Below are positions 25,200-47,470 of a stretch of 63,260 nucleotides of DNA, in pieces. The stretch covers positions 269,971-333,230 of the forward strand of contig NW_014577074.1 in NCBI RefSeq assembly GCF_000485595.1. The letters run 5' to 3'. Position 1 is the stretch's first letter. Each line of letters begins with the position of its first letter. Source of the DNA: Priapulus caudatus (taxonomy: Eukaryota; Priapulida; Priapulimorpha; Priapulimorphida; Priapulidae). A program made the position numbers and the translations under genes. A model generated the notes under the pieces. It had not been told where the DNA came from. It was given only the letters and a program-made list of their open reading frames with translations, and searched no databases.

Positions 25200-25269
25200 G
25201 TACGTGTGTGTGCCTGCATGTGTGTGTGCGTGCGTGCCTGAAAATACCCACTCTATCTCTCAGATAGGG

Positions 25270-25925
25270 ATTTATATTACAATATCTCCACTATCTCCAC
25301 CTCCTCATCTACTCTCCCCCCCCACACCATCTCCCCTGCTCTTCCTTGCTCATCTCCACTATCGATGTTTCCTCGATGTAATCATTTGGCATTAGTATGG
25401 CTCAACCTAGATAAAAATATTGTATACATGGGTTTACATGTACAGTTGATTTTTGGGTTATATATTTGTATATATATAGGCTCTACGATCTGCAGCTTCT
25501 CTCCCTTCTCTGCATTTTCTTCCTCTACTTCACATTCTCCCATCCCCTATTTTCTCGATCCCTCACGTGACCTACCTCCTCCGCCTGCATGCCTTTACCT
25601 TATGTCTACCTATATACCTTCTCCACTTTTCCCCCATATAGCTATTAGCTACCCCATCCACCTCTCATACTTCACCTCTTCCATACCTCTCTATACCTTC
25701 TCCCACCACCACTCTACCTTATCCCCTCCCCTACCTATCTATTATATCTCACCTCCCATACCTCTCTACCATCCCCCATACATCTCCACCTTCTCTTCTC
25801 CCCTACCTATCTTCTTCCCTCCCCTACAGCTCTGCCGTCTCCCCTTCCCTACACATCTATATCTTCTCCCCTCCACTATATTTATATCTTCTCTTCTACC
25901 CTGCCTCTCTACCTTTCCCCACCTC
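25270..25925. repeat. Long pyrimidine-rich tract
   Basis: About 650 bases strongly biased to C and T on the plus strand (CTCCCCTACC, CTTCTCCCCT motifs), which makes a long artefactual Pro/Ser/Leu-rich open frame. No clear unit length. Confidence 0.75.
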
Positions 25926-27960
25926 ATTACATTCAAGTCGGTATATAAGCAGTTTTGCATACCTGTGCAAAAAAACTGGTATCAGATGCAAGTCATATTT
26001 GGCAACTCAAACTGTTTGGATTCCATATAATATCAAATACTGTCAGTGATTGTGGCATCATAGGGGGTACGTACATCTTGTAAGTTGAAAATAATATAAA
26101 AAACGGACTAAAATTAAAGAAAATGGAACAACAAGTGTAAGTGTAACCCAGTGATGTTAACACATGCTTGAATTTCTAATTCTTAACAATATTAAAATGC
26201 AAAATAGAAAAAAATGATCTTGTGGTGATTGAAAAAAATGATATATATATATATAGTTCTCTAGACTATATATAGTCAGTGACGACAACAACAGCAAGAA
26301 CAGCACGAGTCCTGATACGGTCACTGTCAAATGTGCACAACATCAATGTCGTTTTCAAAAATCCCGTTACTTTAGTTGATTCCGCCAAAGAATTAACGAT
26401 TCGATTCAACATGCAGCTCTGTAGGCCTACGATCTTTGCACGCGTCTGTTTTTTATTAGTTCTACCGTTAGCTACGGGGAGCGAAGGGGTATATAATTAT
26501 AAGTATAAGAGCTATTTCCTAGGCTCATTATAATTTATAGTAATTTATTTAGAATTATTAATTTGCAGAATTACTTTATCGTAGCTAAAATGTCCTTTTA
26601 TAAATTATACTTACCAACCAACTCAATGTGAGTCGGCGTCCACATCATGTCAAATTTCTTCCTTATCAGTTATCAGATGTAACGATCAAAATGACAACTC
26701 CTTCATTTTCCTGTGCACTACTACTACTAGCAGGACAGCTACTAGTACTAGTACTAGTCTGTCTAGGCCTACTTGTGCACTTCCTGTACACAACTTGTTC
26801 GCGAGGTATTCAGAATCATATGTTGTGCTGTGTAGCTCTTGAAACTTCGCTCACCGTTCACGAATTATTCTTCACAATTCTGTAATCAAACGCTTGCTGC
26901 TATAATCAATGAATCATGGGTTCGTTGACAAGTATTCAATTGACACTGTATACTATAGTCTGTAACTCTCGACTCGAGTCCTCTGTGTGCATTGCTCTCA
27001 GTCGCCGAACGTTGCAGGTGTTTACACGCGAATTTGTCAACAGGCGCACTGACTTCACACAACACAAAGATCGACAGCTCGTTACGCTCAATGATCTCTA
27101 GCGTACTACCACCGCACTATATAGTAGATGGGTTCCACGTCTCTGCTCTAATTATAGAGCTATTTACAAACAAGACATAGACACAGTAGAGTAGCACTCT
27201 AGCACAAGGAAACGGTAGCCGTCCGCCGCTCACCATGCATTCATCCATGTGCGTGCATGCCAGCCAATGCTAACTTGCACTATTTCGTCTCTGGAAAAGG
27301 CCGTTTCGGAAATTGTTGTAATTATATCTAGTACTAAAATGGACTAATTTCATAATATACGAAAGGTGGCCCATAGACGTCTAGAAAGCATGAAACATGT
27401 AATTGGTAATGTCGTATAATTGTGCCATTCTGCCAAGTGACGTAGCCAGAGTGACCGGTCCACCGTTATAGGTGTTTTCCAAACAGTTACTGTAGTGTAT
27501 GTGAGTGTATAGGGCGGCAAGCCTTCAGGAATGACGCGGCTATCCGGTCACCATGGCTACGACACCCACGGATTTGCACAATTTTTCCACAAAACCGATT
27601 GATATTTCAATGCTTTTCAGACGACTATCGGGCCACTTGCTGAATGCTGTCTCTCTCTTTCGGAATTCTCGTAATTCGCAGGGCCTTCCGTAGGCCCGTA
27701 GGTATCGTACTGTATGAGTGTATGCAGCGTTGAACAGCTAAAAAGCGTCCATCAATGGATTCGCCTGTAGAGGTGTATCCATCGTATACTACGGTACGCG
27801 ATGTAATAGAAGAGAAATTGAACGCGGAATTTCGCTTTCCTGTAGATTTCAGACGGCGAACAGCGAAGCAGACAGCGCAACAGCGTTCGTAATTGACTGG
27901 CAGCGCCATCTCGCGGTGGAAAAAGTCAAATAAATATGTTCATGCTGCATTTGCACGCGT

Positions 27961-28082
27961 AATATATATATATATATTATCAGGAGTGGATAATAGAGAT
28001 TATATCTAGTGATTCTCTATGAATTCTCTATATTCTAATGGATTCTCTATTATCCACTCCTGATATTATATATATATATATA
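27961..28082. repeat. Foldback element, CAGGAGT family
   Basis: Arms ATCAGGAGTGGATAATAGAG and its complement flank a loop of about 60 bases containing three ATTCTCTAT-type repeats. Both outer flanks are (TA)n. Confidence 0.8.
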
Positions 28083-28104
28083 TATATATGATGTGTTGTG
28101 TGGT

Positions 28105-28157
<53 letters not shown>

Positions 28158-28251
28158 GTGTGTATGTGTGTGTTGTGCGTGGGTGCGTGGCGTGCGGGTG
28201 CGGCGAGCGCGCGCGCACGCGCGGCGTGTATGTGTTTATATGTATATATAT

Positions 28252-28295
<44 letters not shown>

Positions 28296-28330
28296 TATAC
28301 CAGTATATATTATATATATATATGATTATT
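28083..28330. repeat. (TA)n, (GT)n and (CG/GC)-rich microsatellites
   Basis: Consecutive TA, TG and alternating purine-pyrimidine GC tracts followed by (TA)n again. From here to 28,900 I see only AT-rich non-coding sequence. Confidence 0.9.
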
Positions 28331-28943
28331 TAATTATGATTTATAAATTTCAACACTGCATGCTGGTATCACATATACGGGGAAGCAGCTTTACACAGTC
28401 TCACTTCGATTTAGATGCTATAAGCTATTCAGCCGAGTGGTAATTGAGAATTGAGTGGTAATTGAGAGATGGGTGGGTAATTGAGAATAGTGTACAAAAT
28501 TGCATATGTTGTTCTTAGGTAACATCAATCTTTATTGTGCTACTATACCGCCATCGAAATTCATGTTCGATCCCAATCAAATAGCACATACTTATCACAG
28601 GCCGTTTTGAGCGCGTAAGTTTGGCCGAAAAAAAATATCTAAAATTAGCAGCCGATTCTCAGTTCGCGCAGTCACCGTTTCCCTGGTTCTACTAAAGGAG
28701 GCATACAACAGTATAAAGCCTCCGCAAATTGTTCTATTTCGTTTCTAGAAAAGGCATTTTTTGGCTTTTTTTCCCGCCGAAATTTGGCATTAGAGTGCAA
28801 TAATTTGCATTATGCAGGCAAGTTAGATGCCTCGTGGACGTCTAGAAAGTAAAATTAGTTTTGTTGTGTATTCGTGACATTCCGTCAGCGACCGATTGGT
28901 CATTTTCGTGTTTGAAATGTGTTCAGATAGAGGGGGGGGGGTA

Positions 28944-29050
28944 CTGTTCACAGTTCACAGTGAAAATAAACTGCTTTTCACATTTCACAGTGAAAATAAT
29001 GCTCTTTTCACATTTCACAGTGAAAATAATGCTCTTTTCACAGATCACGG
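28944..29050. repeat. About three tandem ~33-bp units
   Basis: TTCACAGTGAAAATAA followed by a short spacer repeats about three times. Related TTCACAGTTCACAG motifs recur to 29,525. Confidence 0.75.
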
Positions 29051-29260
29051 GGATAATCCAGTTTACAGCTAAAATTTCAGACTCGTAAGATAAGGTTATA
29101 GAAGTATACAAGTGTTCTAAATATCAACAACACTTCTAAATATCAAAAATATGCTTGCGCAGTAGTCATGCTTATACATGTGTGTGTGAGTGCGTGCGTG
29201 CGTGCGAGCGAGCGTGTGTGCGTGCGTGCGTATATATAGTTTACATATGTTCTTCTGCAG

Positions 29261-29300
29261 CTAGGGGGGTCCGGGGGCATGCCCCCCGGGAATTTTTTTA
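29261..29300. repeat. GC-rich palindromic interspersed repeat, second copy
   Basis: CTAGGGGGGTCC plus GGGGGCATGCCCCC plus GGGAATTTTT: the same core as at 7,960-7,995. Confidence 0.7.
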
Positions 29301-29580
29301 AAATTAGGCTATATTTGGTGCATTCTGGTGAATTTTGAGGCCTGTGACCGGTTTCTGGAAACCGGTGCAAACTGGCCTAAATCCGCGCCTGACATGCATA
29401 GATTCACGAGGAAAGAGACCTCTTATTCACAGTTCACAGACTAAATAAAAGCTAAATCACGCTTCACGCAAGGTGGTCCATTCACAGTTCACAGACAAAA
29501 TAAATTGCAATTCACAGTTCACGAGGTATAAAAACAACCAACAATTTTAGAAATTTAATCATCTATAATTCACTTCCGCG

Positions 29581-29776
29581 CGCATATATTTGCTATATTG
29601 ACTAATCGTGCGTCAATAAACTCAATATTCACAGAAAGTATATAAATTCAAGCCGGTACGGGAGATCATTTGCATAATATATTCTAGATACCTATAGACA
29701 CATGTCTTAGCTATACTCTCTGTGAATATTGAGTTTATTGACGCGCGATTAGTCAATATATTAGCAAATATATGCG
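29581..29776. mobile_element. Foldback element with ~55-bp arms
   Basis: CGCATATATTTGCTA...CTCAATATTCACAGA at 29,581-29,637 is matched inverted by TCTGTGAATATTGAG... at 29,720-29,776. A second inverted pair (CCGGTACGGGAGAT at 29,655 and ATCTCCCGTACCGG at 29,784) interlocks with the first. Confidence 0.75.
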
Positions 29777-30659
29777 TACCGTAATCTCCCGTACCGGCCT
29801 GAATATAGACACTCCCGATCACGTTTCACGAAAATACCCTTACCCACCCTCCAGATAAATTCGCATCATAGAGCTGGCAAAAGTTTCGAGCGGAGCATAG
29901 TGCATGAATCTGTAGTTATTTAACATGAATAAAGTGTATGTTGTGTAAGAGAAGTATCAGTGTGAGTATTTTTAATTAATTTCTGTTCGATGCTTATTCA
30001 GGCCTGCTGCCTATGGACGCCCTCTACTGTTGCTCTAAAGTCGCTCCAGTGGTCTGAGCATCAGCGGCGCCAAGCAATCCCCCCGATCCCCCCCGATGGT
30101 ATGAACCATACATGGCGCCCGTGACGTGTTAAATACCAAACCAATCAGCTTCCTCTCGTTATTATACTACGATACAACCTAAAGCGAAGCAAGTGCAATA
30201 TTGTTTCCATTTTATTAGTTTATTTACAACAACTTGAACAAGTAGGCTAACTGTTTGTCTATTTAAAATTTGCTCAAAAGTGTCGCGATTGTTTGCTAGA
30301 GTGGAACATTTCAAGGCGAGTTGTAAGGTAGCGGAGATTAGTTACCAGGCAGTGGGACAAGATAGCGTAGCCGTAGGCTTATCTCAGTATCTGCACTGCA
30401 GTTAGCTCCAAGAAACGGTATTGCTAGGGTTAGAATACCCTAGTGTATAGACAATCCGTCGCACAGCCTGGTCGGGCTACACTGCAGTAGGCTAGGGCCT
30501 ACTGCCAGTAGTAGTAGTACTACTATAAGTTATAACTTATAAGTATAACGTTAATGATTACCTCCCCTCGTCCTGCTCCTCCTCGGGTTAGTGTAGTGAA
30601 GCGGAACATACGCCTGTATCATACAGGTTAGTAGTACTACTAGTACTACTAGTAGTAGC

Positions 30660-31056
30660 GCTCATAGGGTAGTATATATCATATGTCCCCCAGGGTACTG
30701 CCGGAACTAAACCGACCAGGCTCTCCGACTGTTACACGTCGTAGGTTTGTACGTCGTTCCAACATAGTGTTAAGCGAGAAGGGAACTTGTGGCTATGCCG
30801 GAACGTACCCTGGGTACGGTCCGGTATACCGGAACATATACTCTAGGTACGGTTCGGTATACCGGAACGTACCCTAGTGATATGGTTAGGGTTAGGGTTA
30901 GGGAGTAGGTGTAGGCGACTCCCTATAGACTCGTTAGTGGAGTAGGCGAGGTACGTTCCGGCATATTAGATAGTACCAGGGTACCACGTTCCGGTATACC
31001 GGACCGTACCAAGGGTACGTTCTGACAGTACCCTGGGGGACATAGACCCTCTCAGC
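30660..31056. mobile_element. Telomere-repeat MITE, copy A
   Basis: Terminal inverted repeats of the GCTSAKAGGGTCTATGTC type (left end interrupted by a 12-base AT-rich insertion) bound a 397-bp element. It contains three TTAGGG units near 30,884-30,902 and several GGTATACCGGAACGTACC palindromes. The flanks AGTAGTAGC and ACTAGTAGC form a 9-bp target duplication with one mismatch. It is in the opposite orientation to copy B at 36,120. No transposase is encoded. Confidence 0.75.
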
Positions 31057-31061
31057 ACTAG

Positions 31062-31145
31062 TAGCTCTAGTAACTATATAGTCCGCGTACAGTTGCCACT
31101 GGCAAACTGGTAAACTGTACGCGGGCTATAGTTACTAGAGCTATG
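31062..31145. mobile_element. Minimal hairpin of the TAGCTCTAGTA family
   Basis: Arms TAGCTCTAGTAACTAT and the GTACAGTT region pair with AACTGTAC and ATAGTTACTAGAGCTA around a tiny loop. The arms are the outer part of the inverted repeats of the elements at 31,165 and 31,739, so this is an internally deleted relative. Confidence 0.6.
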
Positions 31146-31164
31146 GCAGTAGTATCCCTGGCCT

Positions 31165-31729
31165 TAGCTCTAGTAGTAGTACTGACTACTGTAGCCCGCG
31201 TACAGTTGCCGCAGGGCTATAGAACATTCTATTAGTATTACGAATGCTAGGGACCAACCCGCTGACTGGCGGGTACGCGTCACTTTCCTTCGGGCGTAGA
31301 GGGAGGGTGCCGCTACGTGGCAGCACTATAGTCACTTCGTACACTTCCGTCATTCCACAGTCATACTTCCATGCTAGACATGGCCTTATTTCCCTAACCT
31401 ACAACAGAGCGGCACCCTCCCTCTACGCCCGGGGGAAAGTGACACCCGACTGGTGCTGCTGCAGCGCCACCAAAAATGGCCGTTTCAAGTTCGTAAATAA
31501 TTTTTGTTCACAAGAAATATCGCAAGCAGACCATTTCAACGATAGTTAGAGGTTAAATTTTAGTAGCTGATATAACTCAAGACATATTTACTTTGGGCAA
31601 GAGGCATTAATTGCCTACCACAGACGTTTTATAGCCGCGAGTAACCATGAATAAGTTGGTCCCTAGCATTCGTAATAGAATGTTCTATAGCTCTGCGGCA
31701 ACTGTAAGCAGGCTATAGTACTAGAGCTA
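31165..31729. mobile_element. MITE, TAGCTCTAGTA family, copy 1
   Basis: Inverted repeats of roughly 90 bp (TAGCTCTAGTA..., CGCGTACAGTTGCC, GAATGCTAGGGACCA and complements). Flanked by CCCTGGCCT (31,156-31,164) and CCCAGGCCT (31,730-31,738), a 9-bp target duplication. It carries a nested element at 31,271-31,447. Confidence 0.75.
31271..31447. mobile_element. Nested MITE inside copy 1
   Basis: A 177-bp insertion absent from the sister element at 31,739. Inverted ends GGGT...GTCACTTTCC and CGGGCGTAGAGGGAGGGTGC. Flanked by GACTGGC and GACTGGT, a probable 7-bp target duplication. Confidence 0.7.
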
Positions 31730-31738
31730 CCCAGGCCT

Positions 31739-32101
31739 TAGCTCTAGTATTATAGCCCACGTACAGTTGCCGCAGGGCTATAGAACATTCTATTACGAAT
31801 GCTAGGGACCAGCTCGCTGATTGGCGCTGCTGCAGCGCCACCAAAAATGGCCGTAGAAGTTCGTAAATCGAATGTTCGTTCACAAGAAATACCGCAAGCA
31901 GACCATTTCAATAATAGTTAGAGGTTAAATTTTAGTTGGGGATATAACTTAAGACATAGTCACTTCGGATAAGAGGCATTAATTAGCTACCACAGACGTT
32001 TTATAGCCGCGAGTAACTGTGAATAAGTTGGTCCCTAGCATTCGAAATAGAGTGTCCTATAGCCCTGTGCCAACTGTATGCGGGCTATAGTACTAGAGCT
32101 A
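31739..32101. mobile_element. MITE, TAGCTCTAGTA family, copy 2
   Basis: A 363-bp sister of the element at 31,165 without the nested insertion. Flanked by CCCAGGCCT and CCCTGGTCT. Non-coding interior with an AAAAATGGCCG motif shared with copy 1. Confidence 0.75.
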
Positions 32102-32461
32102 CCCTGGTCTAGGCTTCAATCTAAGTAATATTATATTTCCTATTAATAACGTTTCGCATAGTAAGTATAACTAAGCTGTTGACAGTGTTGTAGAAACTAG
32201 AATAACTAGTATTTTGGACTAAGTTGTACCTATAGGTATAACATATGAAGGAAATATATCTAAGGCTATTCATACTAAACACTAAACAGGACTTACTACT
32301 AGAACTTTACTAATACTAGTACTAGTACTACTAGTAGTACTACTGGTGGGTCTAGTCTAGTTAACATGTGCCACAATACTTCATGTCTACAATACAATAC
32401 ACAATAGGTCATGTCTTCTAGACTAGCTCCCTAGTAGTAGTAGTAGTAGTATAGTACGCTG

Positions 32462-33353
32462 TAGGGCTGTCATTGGTATGAAATTATTTCGATTCGATTA
32501 TTGATATTTTTGTTTTCGATATTTCGATCCGATTCGATCCGATTCGATTTAATAAAAATGTAATAAAACATGATGTAGCAAAAGAAACTTTGGCAAAATA
32601 TTCCGACACATGACTTCTCTTGCCTTTCCTGGACCTGAATGAAAAAACGAATTTAATCTTTTATCAGGCAGGCATATGAAATCTCAAAAAGATTTCTAGT
32701 GTATGGAGTATGTATATATAATAAAAAAAATTGTATGTAGTGACGGAAATGATATTGTGCAGGGGTCGAAATTAGCGGTACCCCGATATCCGCGGGATAG
32801 TAGATTTTTGTGTTGGATGCCAGATTTCCAATGCTTGGTATCCCGCTTCGATAGTTATACAAAATCGTCAAAATCGGGATAGTGGTTGTTGAGTTATCAA
32901 CTTTATACGGCAGCGCATCTGAGCGAGTGCGCACGATCTGAACGGGCTCAGGCACCCTGATTCTCATCGGTCTCGCTGCTAGCATGATGTATCCATTAGG
33001 AACCAAAGGCTGTTACTACGCCACACTATAGCATTATACAGCGGCAAGAGCTTGACAGCGGGCATAGTATAAGCGTATAAAGCGTGGCAGATGATAGTCA
33101 GGGTGGGCTCAGGTATTATTAGCTCTTGATTGTATCAAGCAAACCAGACTATGCGTCTAGACATGTACGTTTCAGCGTACTGTGCAGGCCTGGCCGTATG
33201 TAAAATGAACACGAGCTCGCTGGTGTAGGGATGTACCAACTCTTTATTTTTATATACTGTATCGGATTGCTATTTTTCGTTTTATTTCAATATCGGTATC
33301 GGACGCAAATCTATTGCGATTTATCGATGAGGTGGGTATCGATGACAGCCCTA
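32462..33353. mobile_element. Non-autonomous hAT-like element
   Basis: Ends TAGGGCTGTCAT and ATGACAGCCCTA are inverted. The flanks GTACGCTG (32,454-32,461) and GTACACTG (33,354-33,361) form an 8-bp target duplication with one mismatch, the length typical of hAT transposons. The inner ends are rich in TTCGATTCGAT motifs. No transposase frame is present in the 892 bp. Confidence 0.7.
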
Positions 33354-33430
33354 GTACACTGTACACCATAGACAACTAGATTAGAAACCGAGTATCCGGA
33401 TAGCCATTGGATATCTGGTGATTGTCTTCG

Positions 33431-33707
33431 ATATAGTCCCTTGGACGAGTAATTGGAAGAGTAATATTTATGAGGTAATGAGGTTATTGTGATAAACTGT
33501 GTACTGGGCTTATACACCACAGTAAACCTAAGCTGAATGATCCTGTATTACATAAATTTGTATACTGTATAAAAAGATTTAATAATATTTAAACATTGTT
33601 GAGTAGAAGCCTGAGCGATTCACATGATGTGCCCTGAGCGATTTATGCTTCAATCTTGTAACCTCAACCTCATAAATATTAGTCTTTAAAGTCCAAGGGA
33701 CTATATC
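33431..33707. mobile_element. Foldback element with ~50-bp imperfect arms
   Basis: GATATAGTCCCTTGGAC...ATATTTATGAGG at 33,431-33,480 is matched inverted at 33,660-33,707. Confidence 0.6.
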
Positions 33708-33891
33708 AAAGATGCAGACAGACAAGGTTGATCAAATAGACAGATCAACACTGTGGATCGTAGTAGAAAAAGCCTGAAATTTACAATTAACTAAACAGGA
33801 AGTGGGGAGAATTCCAATACGGAATGACAGAAACAAAGAAGCTGTGAAGATGGATCCTTTGAAGATGACAATGAATGTGGAAAGCAGATGA

Positions 33892-35330
33892 TCAAGTTCT
33901 ACAGACAGACTTCATCGAGTGAGAAGGAATGCCAATCTGACCATGATAAATTTTATGAAAGGTTATAAGTTTAGCATGGAGAAAGCGGACACAAAGAGGA
34001 GGCCAATCAAGTAGAGCCAAAACAACATCAGAACTATCAGGATAGTTTTTGGAAACCCAGCTCACAGCTTTATGCTGAATGGAATCCAATTTAAAACAGT
34101 TCTGAAGTGTATAGAGGCACCAGCCTGGCGAATCATATTCTAATGTGGGGAGAACCATAGTTTTTTAAAAGCCAGGGACCGAGTTTTAGAATTGGGAAAG
34201 CTAAGGTTACGCCACAACATACCAAAGGAACGAGACGTTTTCTTACAAATATAATCAATGTGGACATTCCAGCGACGATTGCTACTAATAATATGAGACC
34301 CAAATATTTTTTAATAGGGGTAAGAGAGTACAGCGAGTACGTAAAAGTCAAGGGTTATTTAGAGCGGATAATGCGAAGAATTTTACATTTTTCAGTATTG
34401 AAACACATATCCCACGTTGTTGCCCACTTCTCAGTATGAGTAAGGACACTCAGACTCTGGAGGGCTAACTGGTCACCCTTATTGGAGATAGTGCGGTATA
34501 GAACTGTGTCGTAAGCAAAGAGGCGAATGGAAGTAGAACAGTCAGTTTCGTCCAAACAAATCATTTATAAAAGACAACAATGGACCAAGCACAGAACCTT
34601 GGGTTATACGAGATGTGACAGCAACCACATCTGACTTGCTGCCATTAACACAGACAATTTGTGAGCTATCCTTCAAAAAGTCTGAAATCCAGTTTAACGT
34701 AGTAATTTCCAAACCCAAGTGACCAAATTTGAAAATTACGAGATCACGAGGAACCCTATCAAAAGCCTTGCTGAAATCTGGAAATACTGCATCAGCCTCT
34801 GGAGACTTGTCAAGACTTCATGTCCAATCATGAAAAACATTGATTAACTGGGTAACAGTAGAAAACCCATGTAGAAAACCCAATGTTGATGATGGGACAG
34901 ACCCTTTTTTTGTCTATCGAAATGGCTCATAACAGAGGAGTAGACTATATGCTCAAATGCCTTAGAGCAAAGAGAAGTCAAAGAGATTGGGTGATAATAT
35001 GAAGCAAGGGAAGTTCCATCACCTTTATAAATTGGAGTAATGAGAGCTTTTTCCAATCGAAAGGAAGAGAACATAGGCTTGATAGAATAAATTGCGTAGT
35101 GAAGGCCCAAGCTCATGTGCAAAATGATGCAAAGTGAAACCAGGCACCTTATCAGGACCAGCAGCTTTATGTGGGGATATGTTCCTAAGCACTGAACACA
35201 CACCACTTAGGGAGATAACAATTTTGCTCATTAGGGGGAACTTATAGTTTAAACATAGAATAGGGGTTGCACAAGAAGTAGAGATAAGCTTTCGATGCAA
35301 GAGACTCACAGGAAATACCATCACTTTGGA
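33892..35330 (-). mobile_element. Degenerate non-LTR retrotransposon (reverse transcriptase)
   Basis: On the minus strand, broken frames carry successive reverse-transcriptase motifs: SPHKAAGPDKVP (about 35,180), ITPIYKGDG and HPISLTSLCSKAFEHIV (about 34,930-35,030), RLFAYDTVLYRTI (about 34,510), FNTEKCKIL (about 34,390) and LEYDSPGW (about 34,140). The order and wording fit the Jockey/CR1/L2 group of LINEs. The catalytic FADD is FAYD here and there are several stops and frameshifts, so it is inactive. Neither endonuclease domain nor 3' tail was identified. Confidence 0.8.
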
Positions 35331-36119
35331 GAATGGATGGGATACCAGTTTCCAGTTTTTTTATTTATTTCACGAATCTTCTAAAGGGTTTAGCATCACC
35401 ATCAGCAAGTTTATCACAAGCAATGCCATTTAGAAAATTTTAATGCCATGTTTACGATTCAATTGGGAGACAAAATTTCTTTGATGGCGATATCTAGACC
35501 AACTAACACTAACAGGTGTTTTAGAATGCTTGGCCCTTTGGAACAAGTGATTCCTCTTCCTCATAGACTCAAATTCTCTTGCATTTTGTAGATAAAACAG
35601 TGGTTAAACATACCACTGACCAGTCTCCACAATTTTAAGGATAACAATGGATCACAATAACTATCAGAAATATAATTATATATATAGCTGCTAAAGAAAT
35701 TCCCTGAGAAAATTAGTGTTTTTTACTTGCTTTTTGTCTTAATTTTCAAACAGCCATTCAGTCTAAAAACTAATGTTGTTCGAAGCTGAGACATGACAGG
35801 AATTTGCATCTTAAGTCAACAGAATAATCCATATATAGCAGCTGTATATTGTTATAGATGCGACCAGAAATATTTTACCTTAAACGTAATATCAACGTAA
35901 ATGTTTTTTGACCTTTCCTGTTTTTATTTTGGTGGAGTACTGTGCTTGAGGAAACATATTTGTTTCGTGAATTAAACACTGGAGGTATGTAACAATAAGA
36001 TTAAAAGTAATTTTTACCTCAACCCATCAGCAAGGCAGTTGTTTATGAAGAAAATCTATCACAGTGTTGTAAAGTAGAACTCCGTTAATTGTATCTATCT
36101 GCATTGGAAGCACACTGAG

Positions 36120-36378
36120 GCTGAGAGGGTCTATGTCTCCCAGGGTACTATCGGAGGGTACCCTGGTACTATCTAATATGCCGGACCATACCTCGCCTAC
36201 TCCACTAACGAGTCTAGTGAGTCGCCTACGCCTACTCCCTAACCCTAACCCTAACCCTAACCCAAACCCTAACCCTAACCCTAACCATATCAGATAGTTA
36301 CCAGGGTACGTTCCGATATATCGAACCGTACCCAGGGTTTCCTCCGATAGTACCCTGGGTGACATAGACCCTATGAGC
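36120..36378. mobile_element. Telomere-repeat MITE, copy B
   Basis: A 259-bp element starting GCTGAGAGGGTCTATGTC and ending GACATAGACCCTATGAGC. It is flanked by perfect 9-bp duplications CACACTGAG at 36,111-36,119 and 36,379-36,387 (within one base). The interior has seven or eight CCCTAA units at 36,237-36,286, plus the same CTCGCCTACTCC and GGTACG motifs as copy A in reverse orientation. It ends about 250 bases upstream of the ICA1 start codon. Confidence 0.8.
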
Positions 36379-36579
36379 CACACTGAGCAGTAAAAGAAAA
36401 CAAAAGTTTACAAGCAGTAGTAGAATTACATCAGAAGTAAGCTTCTGTTGTTTGTTGTTTATCCCGTGAGGATGTTAATAATAATTAATATTATTATAAT
36501 ATAATATGAATATAAACAGTCAATGAATAAAGAAAAGCAAGTTGATTATTTTATTTGCTTTCTCTGTACATGTTTATAG

Positions 36580-36630
36580 GTTTGTGTACCCTAGTCACCC
36601 TCAGGAAGAGAAAGAAGAAGAGTCATTGCT

Positions 36631-36641
<11 letters not shown>
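36580..36641 (+). promoter_or_regulatory. ICA1: Probable first ICA1 exon with 5' leader and start codon
   Basis: A pyrimidine-rich tract ending TTTATAG at 36,579 could be an acceptor for a leader exon, or transcription may begin nearby. The leader is followed by ATG at 36,631, and the exon ends ATGAGTGGATA with donor GTAAGC. Confidence 0.5.

Positions 36642-47470
<10,829 letters not shown>

Larger units (their letters stand above)
22001..30659. other. Upstream of FIP: no convincing exons
   Basis: About 8.6 kb of AT-rich sequence with simple repeats, foldback elements (listed separately) and a repeated GGACACACTAGGCGA motif at 22,878 and 22,950. Several short open frames exist, for example at 27,625-27,909 minus, but none shows a domain or splice-supported structure. 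The missing first FIP exon(s) and promoter should lie here or beyond. Confidence 0.6.

Noticed and set aside
25365-26030. 221-residue plus frame
   Set aside because: Biased Pro/Ser/Tyr composition from a pyrimidine tract.
27625-27909. 94-residue minus frame as the missing FIP first exon
   Set aside because: It has an ATG but no C2 strand sequence and no clear donor in the required phase.
36237-36286. True telomere or chromosome end
   Set aside because: Only a few TTAGGG units, within an element bounded by inverted repeats and target duplications.
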